Assembly (NCBI GenBank): GCA_934129895.1
Contig: CAKOWY010000005.1
Coordinates: 1-64,000, forward strand
From: an uncultured Clostridia bacterium
GTDB lineage: Bacteria; Bacillota; Clostridia; TANB77; CAG-508
DNA: 64,000 bases
Reading direction: 5' to 3'
How positions within the stretch are numbered: the first letter of the stretch is position 1; the number at the start of each line of letters is the position of its first letter. Below, one piece after another: positions 50,828 through 59,606 of this stretch. The position numbers and the translations under genes were made by a program. The notes under the pieces were generated by a model that saw nothing but the letters and a program-made list of their open reading frames with translations, did no database searches and was not told where the DNA came from.

Positions 50828-52318
50828 TTAATGTCTACATACTTTTAATTGGTATCTTCTCAAGGACTGTTTAGTTTGTTTATTGCCTTCTTTTTTTATT
50901 TTCCTTACACTATAGAATTTTGAACCAATAACTCGAATAATTCCATGTTCTCCAAGAATAGCTGTATGCTCACTCAAGGATTCGACTTGTTCACAAATTC
51001 CTTCATCCAAAATCCTCTGCCCAAATATTTTTTGAACATTTTTCTCTCCATGGTTCAGTAATACACAATCAACTTTTCCACATTCTCTTAAATATTCTAA
51101 GAGCTGATCTGCTTTAGCATGTGCCGAAAATTCAGTTGTGGTGTATACTTCTGCATTTACATTATATTCTTTTTCATTGAGCTTTATTTTTTTAGAATGA
51201 AGAATTCTGTATGCCAAACTATCATTCGAAACAAATCCAGTAAAATAAAATGCAAAATTTTCGTTTTCAATTAATGCTGGAATATAAATTTGAGCCGGAC
51301 CATGATCTCCCATACCAGAAGTAGTAAGAATAATTCTTTGTTCATCACTCTGAATTACACTTTCTCTATTTTCTTTATTAATAGTATGGAAATTATCAGG
51401 CAAGAAATCTCTCTTTTCTTCATCAACTTCATCAGAAACTTGATAGATGTGAGTATTCTCTTGAGCCAAATTGCCATCAAGATAAATTGAAACACTCTTC
51501 GACAGTTGCCCACTGTTTTGTGATTTTTTCAATTCATACAAAACTTCCTGGGCTCTTCCTTGAGCAAAAACGAATATTAATACACTTTTTCCGGATTTTA
51601 TGAGCTTTAAAATATCATTTTTAAATTTAATTTCAACATCCTTAGAATCAACATTTCCATAAGTCGATTCACACACAACAGTTTTATTCTTTTTTCTGAC
51701 CCATTCTGGAATCTTTTTTACTTCTTTCCAAATAGATTTTCCTTTATAGTCTCCAGAAAATAGAATACACCGTTCTTGACCAAGATAAGAAATTTGAACA
51801 AAAAAACTTGTTGCACCTAAAATATGTCCATTGTCCAAAAATGTTACCTTTACACGATCATCAATGTCTATAGTTTCTCCAATCTTATATCCAACTGTAT
51901 GTTTCATTACTGCTTGAACATCACTCTCACTATACAATGGCTTACATTTCTTATTTTTTGAATCAGCCATCATAATTCTATAAGAGTCTAATGATGCTCT
52001 ATACATTAATTTTTTCGTTGTTGCTGTTGTATATACGATTCCATCAAATCCTTCCTTAAACAATATTGGTGCTTTCTCATAATGATCAGCATGACAATGT
52101 GTAATCAACAAACACTCATAATTCCGACTATCAAAAGGAAATTTTTGAGCATTAAGTTGTCTGTATTGGCGTTCCTGGAACATTCCACAGTCAACCAAAA
52201 ACCTTGTAGACTTTCCGTCTGAATATTTAATGTCAACAGGCAAACAAGAGCCCGAAACTTCCGCATTCAATGCAGAAATGCTAACACTAATTGCACTGTG
52301 ATGACAGGTTGAACTCAT
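50828..52318 (-). CDS. Divergent MBL-fold beta-CASP protein
   Basis: The ATG at 52318 follows AGGAGTGG; a longer in-frame start lies upstream of the promoter. The 496-residue product keeps VDCGMFQERQYRQLN, LLITHCHADHYEKAP, NGHILGATSFFV, FSGDYKGKS, ESTYGN, and then VFAQGRAQEVLYEL, TTSGMGDHGPAQIYI and EFSAHAKADQLLEYL plus LNHGEKNV. It is a metal-dependent RNA or DNA hydrolase by family. It is a diverged relative of the protein at 35678, with its own consensus-type promoter and terminator and slightly higher GC. The Cys/His-rich head (SSTCHHSAISVSIS) is unusual. Confidence 0.88.
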   Translation of the reverse strand: MSSTCHHSAISVSISALNAEVSGSCLPVDIKYSDGKSTRFLVDCGMFQERQYRQLNAQKFPFDSRNYECLLITHCHADHYEKAPILFKEGFDGIVYTTATTKKLMYRASLDSYRIMMADSKNKKCKPLYSESDVQAVMKHTVGYKIGETIDIDDRVKVTFLDNGHILGATSFFVQISYLGQERCILFSGDYKGKSIWKEVKKIPEWVRKKNKTVVCESTYGNVDSKDVEIKFKNDILKLIKSGKSVLIFVFAQGRAQEVLYELKKSQNSGQLSKSVSIYLDGNLAQENTHIYQVSDEVDEEKRDFLPDNFHTINKENRESVIQSDEQRIILTTSGMGDHGPAQIYIPALIENENFAFYFTGFVSNDSLAYRILHSKKIKLNEKEYNVNAEVYTTTEFSAHAKADQLLEYLRECGKVDCVLLNHGEKNVQKIFGQRILDEGICEQVESLSEHTAILGEHGIIRVIGSKFYSVRKIKKEGNKQTKQSLRRYQLKVCRH

Positions 52319-52370
52319 AATATCCACTCCTATAAAATTATTTTTTGGGGTTTCTATGTTTGCTGTAAAA

Positions 52371-52399
52371 ATTATACAACGTTTTTCTACATTTTTCAA
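52371..52399 (-). promoter_or_regulatory. Promoter of the second beta-CASP gene
   Basis: TTGAAA (52394-52399), 17-bp spacer, TATAAT (52371-52376), about 53 bp upstream of the ATG at 52318. Confidence 0.8.
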
Positions 52400-52408
52400 C
52401 ATTTTTTA

Positions 52409-52960
52409 CTATAAAACACCATTTGTTGGTATATAATTCTTATCTGGAGGAAGTACAAAAGGATCTTCTGGTACATCAATTTTATTTATCTCATTAACCT
52501 TTATTAGTGGAATTTCCTGTTTATGATATTCCCCCTTTTCTATTTCTCCAATTATTTCTATCCATTCACCATCTTTAAAATCTTTTATCTTTTTACTTTC
52601 ACATAAAAAACCAACAACAACATATTGAGTTCCATCTTCATTTATTATCATATCTCTAGCCAGAACAAATTGATTTTCATCAAAATCTATTAATCTATAT
52701 ACATATCCACTAAATTTAATTTTTATTCCAACATATTCATTTAAATTTTCATGAACAGCTTGTAATATATTTGTATAACTATCTTTTTCTAATGTAACCA
52801 TATCTTTATTTTCTATTTTATCATTTATAAAAAATTTACCACTGTTTATAAATATCCTATCCAAACTATACACAAAAAATATTAGCATAATTATAGATAA
52901 AACAATTATTATAAGTTTTAGTGTTTTTCCACCATTTATTTTTATATTATATACTTTCAT
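52409..52960 (-). CDS. DUF1980/YcgQ-like membrane-anchored protein
   Basis: The 183-residue product has one N-terminal helix (about 14-33) and an outer beta domain with VGIKIKFSGYVYRLIDFDENQFVLARDMI, VVVGFLCES, and DGEWIEIIGEIEKGEYHKQEIPLI, matching the C-terminal domain of the TIGR03943/DUF1980 group (YcgQ). That group is usually longer and paired with a YcgR-like permease; here the permease domain is missing and the next gene upstream is an AI-2E-family permease. Starts behind GTGGAGG. Confidence 0.7.
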   Translation of the reverse strand: MKVYNIKINGGKTLKLIIIVLSIIMLIFFVYSLDRIFINSGKFFINDKIENKDMVTLEKDSYTNILQAVHENLNEYVGIKIKFSGYVYRLIDFDENQFVLARDMIINEDGTQYVVVGFLCESKKIKDFKDGEWIEIIGEIEKGEYHKQEIPLIKVNEINKIDVPEDPFVLPPDKNYIPTNGVL

Positions 52961-53013
52961 AAAAGTCCTCCACTTAATTTCATTCTATTTAAGTTTATGA
53001 ACTTTATTTTCCT

Positions 53014-54108
53014 TTATGCTAAGAATTTACTATTACAAATTCCATTATCTAATTCACTTGCAAAAATGCTTTTTAATATAATTAAAATAATAGGTCCTAT
53101 TAACATACCCATTACACCAATAATTTTAAATCCTGTATACATCGATATTAATGTAAAAATAGGATGAATTCCTATTTTACTACTAACAATTTTGGGTTCT
53201 AAAATCTGTCTTACTATTGACATTATTATCCACAAAGAAATTATTGATATTCCTAATTTAAAATCTCCATTTAATGCTGATATAATAGCCCATGGAACCA
53301 TTACAGTACCTGAACCTAAAATTGGTAAAGCATCAACAAATCCTATTCCAAGTGCAAATAATAATGGATATTTTATATTCATTCCAATTATCTTAAATAA
53401 GTATAATCCTATTACAGATATTATAAAAGATACTAAAATAAGAGTTAATTCAGCCTTTAAATATCCTCCTAAACTTGATGTTATTTCTCTTATATGTTTC
53501 GTTAATTTTTTTACCCATTTTTGCGGAATGTGATGTTCCATAAAATCTAAAATGTATATTTTATCTGTACATATAAAATATAATGCCATTATTGTTATTA
53601 TTGTATATAGAGATAGGGTCGGAATTGATGTAATCATATTTAGAAAATTTGTTAATACTTTTGTAATTGAATTAGATATTTTTATTAAAATATCTTGTGA
53701 TGATTTTTGAAGTAAATTCACAATATCTTGAGACACACTTAATTTTTCAATTTTTATTTTTTCAATGTTTGTTTGAATTTGAGTATAAGCTTTATTTACA
53801 TATAAATTTAACATTTCAAGTAAATTTGTAGATTCTTGTACAAGAGATATTATTCCCCAAGTAATAATCCCTACTATAAGTGAAAAAATAATTATAAATA
53901 TTATAATTGAACTTATCTTTCTATTCATATTGCATTTTTTCATCAAAGTTTTAATTGTTGGCTCTATTAATAATGATATTATAAATGCTATTAAAAAAGG
54001 TATATAAAACATTATCATTTTTAAACCTATATATACAGCTAAAACTAAAAAAAATATATTTAACGTTTTTCTTATTACTTTACAGATATAGTTTATGTCT
54101 TCTGTCAC
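53014..54108 (-). CDS. AI-2E family (UPF0118) membrane protein
   Basis: The GTG start at 54108 follows AGAGGTAAAA. The 364-residue product has about eight membrane helices, with IPFLIAFIISLLIEPTIKTL near the head, GYLKAELTLILVSFIISVIGLYLF, ALGIGFVDALPILGSGTVMVPWAI and EPKIVSSKIGIHPIFTLISMYTGFKIIGVMGMLIGPI, the UPF0118 core. Members include proteins linked to autoinducer-2 and to Na+/H+ transport; the substrate here is unknown. Confidence 0.93.
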   Translation of the reverse strand: MTEDINYICKVIRKTLNIFFLVLAVYIGLKMIMFYIPFLIAFIISLLIEPTIKTLMKKCNMNRKISSIIIFIIIFSLIVGIITWGIISLVQESTNLLEMLNLYVNKAYTQIQTNIEKIKIEKLSVSQDIVNLLQKSSQDILIKISNSITKVLTNFLNMITSIPTLSLYTIITIMALYFICTDKIYILDFMEHHIPQKWVKKLTKHIREITSSLGGYLKAELTLILVSFIISVIGLYLFKIIGMNIKYPLLFALGIGFVDALPILGSGTVMVPWAIISALNGDFKLGISIISLWIIMSIVRQILEPKIVSSKIGIHPIFTLISMYTGFKIIGVMGMLIGPIILIILKSIFASELDNGICNSKFLA

Positions 54109-54161
54109 TTTTACCTCTTTTCTATGTATTACAGCTCCAAAAAAGAGCTGTATAACAATTG

Positions 54162-54602
54162 CTATTGATCATTTTTTCCTGTACATTCACAAATATCTTC
54201 AAAAGTATTACAAAAATGTTCTCCATTTGTTTCTTTATTATATTTTGCCAAATCTCCTAAAGTTAAAATTCCAACAACTTTATTATTTTCAACTACTGGG
54301 ATTCTTCTTACTTGATTTTCTGCCATCTTTTTTTCAACATTGTATACTTCATCATCTTTATTACAAGTGCAAACATTACAAGACATAATATCACTTGCTG
54401 TTGTCGTTTTTACATCTTTATCAGATGCAATTCCCCTTAATATAATATCTCTGTCTGTAATTAAACCCACTATACAATTAGAATTATCACATACTGGCAC
54501 ACATCCAATCTGATTTTTTTCCATAGTTTTAGCAATTTCATTTAATTTTGTTTCTGGTCTTACACAACATACATTTTCACACATACATTCATTAACTTTC
54601 AT
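54162..54602 (-). CDS. Tandem CBS-domain protein
   Basis: The start at 54602 follows AAAGGAATG. The 146-residue product has two CBS domains: LNEIAKTMEKNQIGCVPVCDNSNCIVGLITDRDIILR (about 18-60) and VEKKMAENQVRRIPVVENNKVVGILTLGDLAKY (about 85-120), with a head rich in Cys (CMCENVCCV) and a tail with CECTGK. CBS pairs bind adenine nucleotides. Cys-rich ends are unusual. Stand-alone gene. Confidence 0.92.
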   Translation of the reverse strand: MKVNECMCENVCCVRPETKLNEIAKTMEKNQIGCVPVCDNSNCIVGLITDRDIILRGIASDKDVKTTTASDIMSCNVCTCNKDDEVYNVEKKMAENQVRRIPVVENNKVVGILTLGDLAKYNKETNGEHFCNTFEDICECTGKNDQ

Positions 54603-54710
54603 ATATTTCACATTCCTTTCACTTATTTGCATGTAGTACATGCTTTTATATATTTTAGTCAATTTAATAAAGTTTATTCTTATTTTTATACTTATTTAAA
54701 AATTTTCAAA

Positions 54711-54762
54711 AAAATATGCTTTTATTAATAAACTTTTCGGTTTACTAAATAAAGCATATTTA
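54711..54762 (-). terminator. Terminator after the proline-tailed gene
   Basis: AAATATGCTTT pairs with AAAGCATATTT (arms at about 54713-54723 and 54751-54761), inner GTAAAC/GTTTAT, followed by TTTTTTTG on the minus strand. Confidence 0.88.
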
Positions 54763-54776
54763 TAAAAAACTATTTT

Positions 54777-55340
54777 TTATTCATATAAGTCATAATCTTG
54801 TTCATATAAAGATCTATTGAATGGATATCTAGGTGGTCTTGGAGGTCTTGGTGGCGGATTATACATTGGTGGTCTTGGTGGAAATGGTGGTCTTGGATTT
54901 ATTCCAAACCCAGGTCTATTTAATAATTCTCTTAAAATTAATATTCTAATTAAATCATTAAGTCCCTGATTTCTAATTATTTGTCTTTTATTTTCTCCAC
55001 TTTCTTTCCTATCTATTTTATTTTTTTCACTTTCTCTATTTTCCATTTTAGAGTCATCTTCTACTGCAAAATATATTTCATTCGTCATCTCGTCAACTAA
55101 TCTAGAACTAACTTCTTTGGTATTTTGCATACATGCCTTTCTAACCATAGGATATACAATTTTATATATATCTGGATAACATTCTTCTAAAATTGCCTCT
55201 TCTCTGCTTCTATCCATTTGAGAAACTACATTATTATAATTAGTATAATCCATATAATCATTATAATTCCTGTATGTATTTTTGTAATTTTCTGTATCAT
55301 AGCCTAAAACACTTTTCATATAATCATCATATACTGACAT
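54777..55340 (-). CDS. Hypothetical protein with proline-rich tail
   Basis: The 187-residue product has a Tyr/Asn/Asp-rich head (YDTENYKNTYRNYNDYMDYTNY), a helical middle (ILEECYPDIYKIVYPMVRKACMQNTKEVSSRLVDEMTNEIYF), a charged linker, and a tail of PRPPFPPRPPMYNPPPRPP type ending in EQDYDLYE. Pro-rich Tyr tails occur in spore coat and surface proteins, which suits a spore former, but there is no direct evidence. Starts behind AGAAGGATTA. Confidence 0.7.
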   Translation of the reverse strand: MSVYDDYMKSVLGYDTENYKNTYRNYNDYMDYTNYNNVVSQMDRSREEAILEECYPDIYKIVYPMVRKACMQNTKEVSSRLVDEMTNEIYFAVEDDSKMENRESEKNKIDRKESGENKRQIIRNQGLNDLIRILILRELLNRPGFGINPRPPFPPRPPMYNPPPRPPRPPRYPFNRSLYEQDYDLYE

Positions 55341-55402
55341 ATTAATCCTTCTTTCTAAAAATTGATATTATACTATATGTTATAAAAAAGTTTTAGGCTA
55401 CA

Positions 55403-55438
55403 AAAAAAACAGAAAACTTTTAAAGCTTTCTGTTTTTT
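55403..55438 (-). terminator. Terminator after pyk
   Basis: AAACAGAAA pairs with TTTCTGTTT (arms about 55407-55415 and 55428-55436), then eight T on the minus strand. Confidence 0.9.
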
Positions 55439-55447
55439 AATAAATTA

Positions 55448-56884
55448 TTAGTCAATTCTTAAAATTCCACCAATAACTTTTTTTGTCATTCCACTAGTGA
55501 AAGTTTTAGCTCCACCTGATATAACAACAACATCACCTTTTTCAAGGATTTCTTTATTCTTTAATTTTTCAATTCCTTTATCAATTGTTTCTTCGATTGT
55601 AGCACCTGCTTCTACATAAATTGGTGTTACGTTCCAAGCTAATGCTAATTGATGGAATGTTCTCTTATTATCTGTTATTGCTAATATTGGGCATCCTGCT
55701 CCTAATCCTGCTAATTTTCTTGCTGAATCACCTGTATGAGTATATGTCACAATAGCATCTGCGTTCATATTTTTAGCTGTTACGCATGCAGAATATGCAA
55801 TTTTTGTTACATCATTTGATAAGTCAAGATCTTCATTATTTGTGAATCTCTTCCAATAATGTATTTCTGGTTCAACTCTATTTGCAATTTTAACCATTGT
55901 TTTAACACATTCAACTGGGTAATCACCTTGAGCACATTCTCCAGAAAGCATTATAGCACTTGTTCTATCATAGATAGCATTTGCTACGTCACTTGCTTCT
56001 GCTCTTGTTGGTAATGGTTGATGTGTCATTGATTCTAACATTTGAGTAGCTGTTATTGCTGGTTTGCATAATTTGTTAGATGTTCTTATTATTCTCTTTT
56101 GAACAACTGGTGGTTCTGTAAAGTCTGTTTCTGTAGCCATGTCACCACGAGCTATCATTTGAGCATCTGCTTCTTCAAGAATAGCATCTAAGTTTGATAA
56201 ACCTTCAACATTTTCGATTTTTGTTATTATTTGGATATCTTTTCCACCATTTTCGTCTAATATTTTTCTAACATTTCTTATATCGTCTAAATTTCTTGCA
56301 AATGAAATTGCAACAAAATCGTAATCATGTTCACAAGCTGCTTTTAAGTCGGCAATGTCTTTTTCAGCTAAACCTGGTAATCTAATTACTGTTCCAGGTA
56401 AGTTCATAGTTTTTCTGCTTCCTAATCCATTTCCATGAACTACTGTTGTAACTATGTCTTTTCCAACAACTTCGTCAACTTTTAATTCTATTGCACCATC
56501 ATCAATTAAAATCTTTGTTCCTGGTTGTACATCTTTGTATAATTCTTTGTATGTTACAGAAACTTTTTCTTCATCACCTGTAATATCATCATTAACTAAT
56601 GTGAATTTTTGTCCATCTTTTAATTGAATTTTTGTATTTTTACCAGTATATAACATACCTGTTCTTATTTCAGGTCCTTTCATATCTAGTAATAAAGCAA
56701 TTGGTAAATCTAACTTATCTCTTAATTCTACAATTCTTAAAGATTTTTCTGATTGTTCATCCCAACTACCATGAGAATAATTTATTCTACATACGTTTAA
56801 TCCTGCGTCAAATAATTCTTCTAATCTATTTTCACTTGCAGGTCCTATTGTTCCTACTATTTTAGTTCTTCTTAAACTTTTCAC
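55448..56884 (-). CDS. pyk: Pyruvate kinase
   Basis: The GTG start at 56884 follows AAAGGGAGG. The 478-residue product begins RRTKIVGTIGPAS, and has ICRINYSHGSWDEQ, LLLDMKGPEIRTG, ILIDDGAIEL, ITKIENVEGLSNLDAIL, MIARGDMATETDFTEPPVVQK, TATQMLESMTHQPLPTRAEASDVANAI and MLSGECAQGDYPVE. It converts PEP and ADP to pyruvate and ATP. It lacks the extra PEP-utiliser-like C-terminal domain of Bacillus Pyk. The MARGDMATE string differs slightly from the usual ARGDLG. Confidence 0.97.
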   Translation of the reverse strand: MKSLRRTKIVGTIGPASENRLEELFDAGLNVCRINYSHGSWDEQSEKSLRIVELRDKLDLPIALLLDMKGPEIRTGMLYTGKNTKIQLKDGQKFTLVNDDITGDEEKVSVTYKELYKDVQPGTKILIDDGAIELKVDEVVGKDIVTTVVHGNGLGSRKTMNLPGTVIRLPGLAEKDIADLKAACEHDYDFVAISFARNLDDIRNVRKILDENGGKDIQIITKIENVEGLSNLDAILEEADAQMIARGDMATETDFTEPPVVQKRIIRTSNKLCKPAITATQMLESMTHQPLPTRAEASDVANAIYDRTSAIMLSGECAQGDYPVECVKTMVKIANRVEPEIHYWKRFTNNEDLDLSNDVTKIAYSACVTAKNMNADAIVTYTHTGDSARKLAGLGAGCPILAITDNKRTFHQLALAWNVTPIYVEAGATIEETIDKGIEKLKNKEILEKGDVVVISGGAKTFTSGMTKKVIGGILRID

Positions 56885-56918
56885 TTTAATATCCTCCCTT
56901 TAACTAGTTCCTCACGAC

Positions 56919-56944
56919 AAAAAACACCTAATTTTTTGGTGCTT
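56919..56944 (-). terminator. Terminator after rpmF
   Basis: AAACACC pairs with GGTGCTT around AATTTTTT, followed by T-rich sequence on the minus strand. It lies 11 bp past the rpmF stop. Confidence 0.8.
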
Positions 56945-56954
56945 TGTCAAATTA

Positions 56955-57140
56955 CTAATTTTCTTCTTTCTTTGCAACTACTTCTTTTCCATCATAATAT
57001 CCGCAATTTGGACATACTCTATGTGGTAATACTGGTTCGTGGCAATGTGGGCAAGTAGCAAATTTTGGTGCTTCTACTTTCCATGTTGATCTTTTAGCGT
57101 GTGTTCTGGCTTTAGACCATCTTCTTTTTGGTTGTGCCAT
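56955..57140 (-). CDS. rpmF: Ribosomal protein L32
   Basis: The ATG at 57140 follows TAGGAGGG. The 61-residue product begins MAQPKRRWSKARTHAKRSTW and has the zinc pair CPHCHEPVLPHRVCPNCGYY. Position directly after secY is not the usual place, where adk, map and infA normally follow. Confidence 0.97.
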   Translation of the reverse strand: MAQPKRRWSKARTHAKRSTWKVEAPKFATCPHCHEPVLPHRVCPNCGYYDGKEVVAKKEEN

Positions 57141-57217
57141 CTTAATCCCTCCTAACATAGATATAAATTATATATCTTTGAGGCAGATTTACTGCCTCTT
57201 ATATTTATTTTTTCAAA

Positions 57218-58537
57218 TTATTCTAAGAATCCTTTATAATGTCTCATTACTAATTGTGATTCTAATTGTTGAACTGTTTCAAGTGCAACACCTACAACTA
57301 TTAATATTGAAGTTCCACCAAATGAAATATTCAAACTTGTGAATCTCAATAACATTGGAAGTATAGCAATTACTGCTAAAAATAATCCTCCAAATAATGT
57401 AATTTTTGATATTATTGAAGATAAATAATCTGTTGTTGGTTTTCCAGCTCTTATTCCTGGAATAAATCCACCATTTTTCTTTATATTATTTGATACTTCT
57501 GCTGGATTAAATGTAGCATAAGTATAGAAAAATGTGAATCCTACAATTAATAGTAAATATACTATTGCATTTGCTAATGAATATCCCCATCCAACACTTG
57601 ATGATGATGTAGCAATTGAGAATTTGTATACTCCTGCCCAAAATCCTGTTAATGTTGATGTATCACTAACAAACATTGAAATTATCATCGCTGGAAATGT
57701 CATAAATGATGAAGCAAAAATTACTGGCATAACACCTGCCATAGCAAGTTTTAATGGTATATGTGAACTTTGTGCTCCAACCATCTTTCTTCCAACTACT
57801 TTCTTTGAATATTGTACTGGAACTCTTCTTTCTGCTTGTTGTACAAAAACAACACCTGCAATTAATATTAAAGCTCCAATAATAATTCCTAATGCTGTAA
57901 TAAGTCCAACTGTACTAAATCCTGAACTTGTAAATATCAAATTCCAAATAGTAGTTATTCCTGATGGTAATCCAGATATAATACCAACAAATATTATAAT
58001 TGAAATACCATTTCCAATTCCTTTACTAGAAATTTGTTCTCCAAGCCACATTAATAATGATGTTCCTGCAACAAGTGTTGAAACAACCAATATTCCTGTT
58101 AACCATCCATTTGAAACAAATACTCCAGTTGATCTATATGCTAGATAAATTCCAATTGATTCTACTAAAGCTAAAATAAGTGTAATTATTTTAGTCCATC
58201 TATTTACAACTTTCTTTCCTTCTTCTCCACCTTCTTTAATTAATCTCTCTAAAGAAGGGATTACCATTCCCAATAGTTGTACAACTATTGATGAAGTAAT
58301 ATATGGACTTATTGACATTGCAAAAATTGAAAATCTAGAAAATGCTCCTCCTGAAATTATATCTATAAATCCAGCAATTCCATTTGATGAAGACATTGCT
58401 TCATTTAATACTATCGTATTTACTCCTGGTACAGTTATATAACATCCTAATCTAAATAAAACTATTAGTAATAATGTGTACCAAAGTCTCTTTCTAACAT
58501 CTGGTGTCTTTAAAGCGTTTTTTATCGTTTTAAACAA
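57218..58537 (-). CDS. secY: Preprotein translocase subunit SecY
   Basis: The TTG start at 58537 lies immediately after the rplO stop, with AGAGGTG inside the rplO end, so the two are coupled. The 439-residue product has ten membrane segments and the SecY strings RLGCYITVPGVN, IFAMSISPYITSSIVVQLLGMVIPSLE, QQAERRVPVQYSKKVVG, IPLKLAMAGVMPVIFASSFM and the C-terminal QLESQLVMRHYKGFL. It forms the channel for secreted and membrane proteins. Confidence 0.98.
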   Translation of the reverse strand: MFKTIKNALKTPDVRKRLWYTLLLIVLFRLGCYITVPGVNTIVLNEAMSSSNGIAGFIDIISGGAFSRFSIFAMSISPYITSSIVVQLLGMVIPSLERLIKEGGEEGKKVVNRWTKIITLILALVESIGIYLAYRSTGVFVSNGWLTGILVVSTLVAGTSLLMWLGEQISSKGIGNGISIIIFVGIISGLPSGITTIWNLIFTSSGFSTVGLITALGIIIGALILIAGVVFVQQAERRVPVQYSKKVVGRKMVGAQSSHIPLKLAMAGVMPVIFASSFMTFPAMIISMFVSDTSTLTGFWAGVYKFSIATSSSSVGWGYSLANAIVYLLLIVGFTFFYTYATFNPAEVSNNIKKNGGFIPGIRAGKPTTDYLSSIISKITLFGGLFLAVIAILPMLLRFTSLNISFGGTSILIVVGVALETVQQLESQLVMRHYKGFLE

Positions 58538-58972
58538 CTAAATCACCTCTGCCTTTCCGCCTAAGGCTTCTATTTTTTCTTTAGCAGTAGCTGTAAATCT
58601 TTTTGCTTTTACATTAAGTTTTTTATCTAATGTTCCAGTAGCTAATACTACTATTCCATCATTTATTTTTCCGATTATTCCTTCTTCTACTAAACTCTCT
58701 GCTGTTACATCAGTTGCTTTTGATTTATTTAACATTGTTAATGTTACTTCTGTATAGTTCTTAGCATGAATGTTTGTGAATCCTCTTTTTGGTAAACGTC
58801 TATATAATGGTGTTTGTCCACCTTCAAATCCACGTCTTACTCCTCCACCACTTCTTGCTTTTTGACCTTTATGTCCTTTTCCTGATGTTTTTCCAGTTCC
58901 AGAACCAATTCCACGTCCAACTCTTTTTCTTTCTACTTTTTCAGCAGCTGGTTTTAATTCTCCTAGCTTCAT
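58538..58972 (-). CDS. rplO: Ribosomal protein L15
   Basis: The ATG at 58972 follows GGGAGGTG; the GTG three codons earlier is inside that site. The 144-residue product has KRVGRGIGSGTGKTSGKGHKG and GVRRGFEGGQTPLYRRLPKRGF, the L15 signature. It normally follows rpmD, but here rpsE precedes it directly. Confidence 0.98.
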   Translation of the reverse strand: MKLGELKPAAEKVERKRVGRGIGSGTGKTSGKGHKGQKARSGGGVRRGFEGGQTPLYRRLPKRGFTNIHAKNYTEVTLTMLNKSKATDVTAESLVEEGIIGKINDGIVVLATGTLDKKLNVKAKRFTATAKEKIEALGGKAEVI

Positions 58973-59015
58973 TTTTTGCACCTCCCTGTTTTTTACTTTT
59001 GTGTTGTTTTATAGT

Positions 59016-59042
59016 CAAACTTGTAAGCTAATGACAAGTTTG
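59016..59042 (-). other. Hairpin in the place of rpmD
   Basis: CAAACTTGT (59016-59024) pairs perfectly with ACAAGTTTG (59034-59042), 9-bp stem and 9-nt loop, in the 84-bp rpsE-rplO spacer where rpmD (L30) would be expected. No U-run follows. Confidence 0.6.
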
Positions 59043-59056
59043 CTATATACAACTAA

Positions 59057-59548
59057 TTATAAAATATCTTCAACTTTTTTATTTCTCTTTTTAGCAACTT
59101 GTTCAATAGTTCTCATGTTTTTTAAACCTTCAATAGTTGCATATACAACGTTTCTTGGATTGTTTGTTCCAATAACTTTTGTACGTACATCTTTATATCC
59201 AGCTAATTCAAGTACTGGTCTTACACTTCCTCCAGTAATAAGTCCTGTACCAACTGCAGCAGGCTTTAAGATAACTTTAGCACTACCAAATTCTCCAACA
59301 TATTCATGAGGTACTGTTGTTCCTACAACAGGAACTTCTATCAAATTCTTTTTAGCTTCTTGTATAGCTTTCTTAATTGCATCTGGTACTTCAGCAGCTT
59401 TACCATTTCCTATTCCTACATGTCCGTTTTCATCACCAACGATTACAACTGCACTAAATCTAAATGTTCTACCACCTTTTACAACCTTTGCTACTCTATT
59501 GATAGCTACAACTTTTTCCTTTAATTCTGGCATTTTATTTTCTTCCAT
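59057..59548 (-). CDS. rpsE: Ribosomal protein S5
   Basis: The 163-residue product has VVAINRVAKVVKGGRTFRFSAVV, GNGKAAEVPDAIKKAIQEAK, PVVGTTVPHEYVGEFGSAKVILKPA and LAGYKDVRTKVIGTNNPRNVVYA, the two S5 domains. It acts in decoding fidelity and the mRNA entry path. RBS GGAGGG. Confidence 0.98.
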   Translation of the reverse strand: MEENKMPELKEKVVAINRVAKVVKGGRTFRFSAVVIVGDENGHVGIGNGKAAEVPDAIKKAIQEAKKNLIEVPVVGTTVPHEYVGEFGSAKVILKPAAVGTGLITGGSVRPVLELAGYKDVRTKVIGTNNPRNVVYATIEGLKNMRTIEQVAKKRNKKVEDIL

Positions 59549-59606
59549 TGCTTTCGTTTTTCCCTCCTTTTAGTTTAGGTTAAGGTATTAAACCCTTATA
59601 ATATTA

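Noticed and set aside
57534..58148. 204-residue plus-strand frame opposite secY
   Set aside because: It is antisense to a certain secY gene, has no ribosome binding site and an Ile/Pro/Thr-rich shadow composition.
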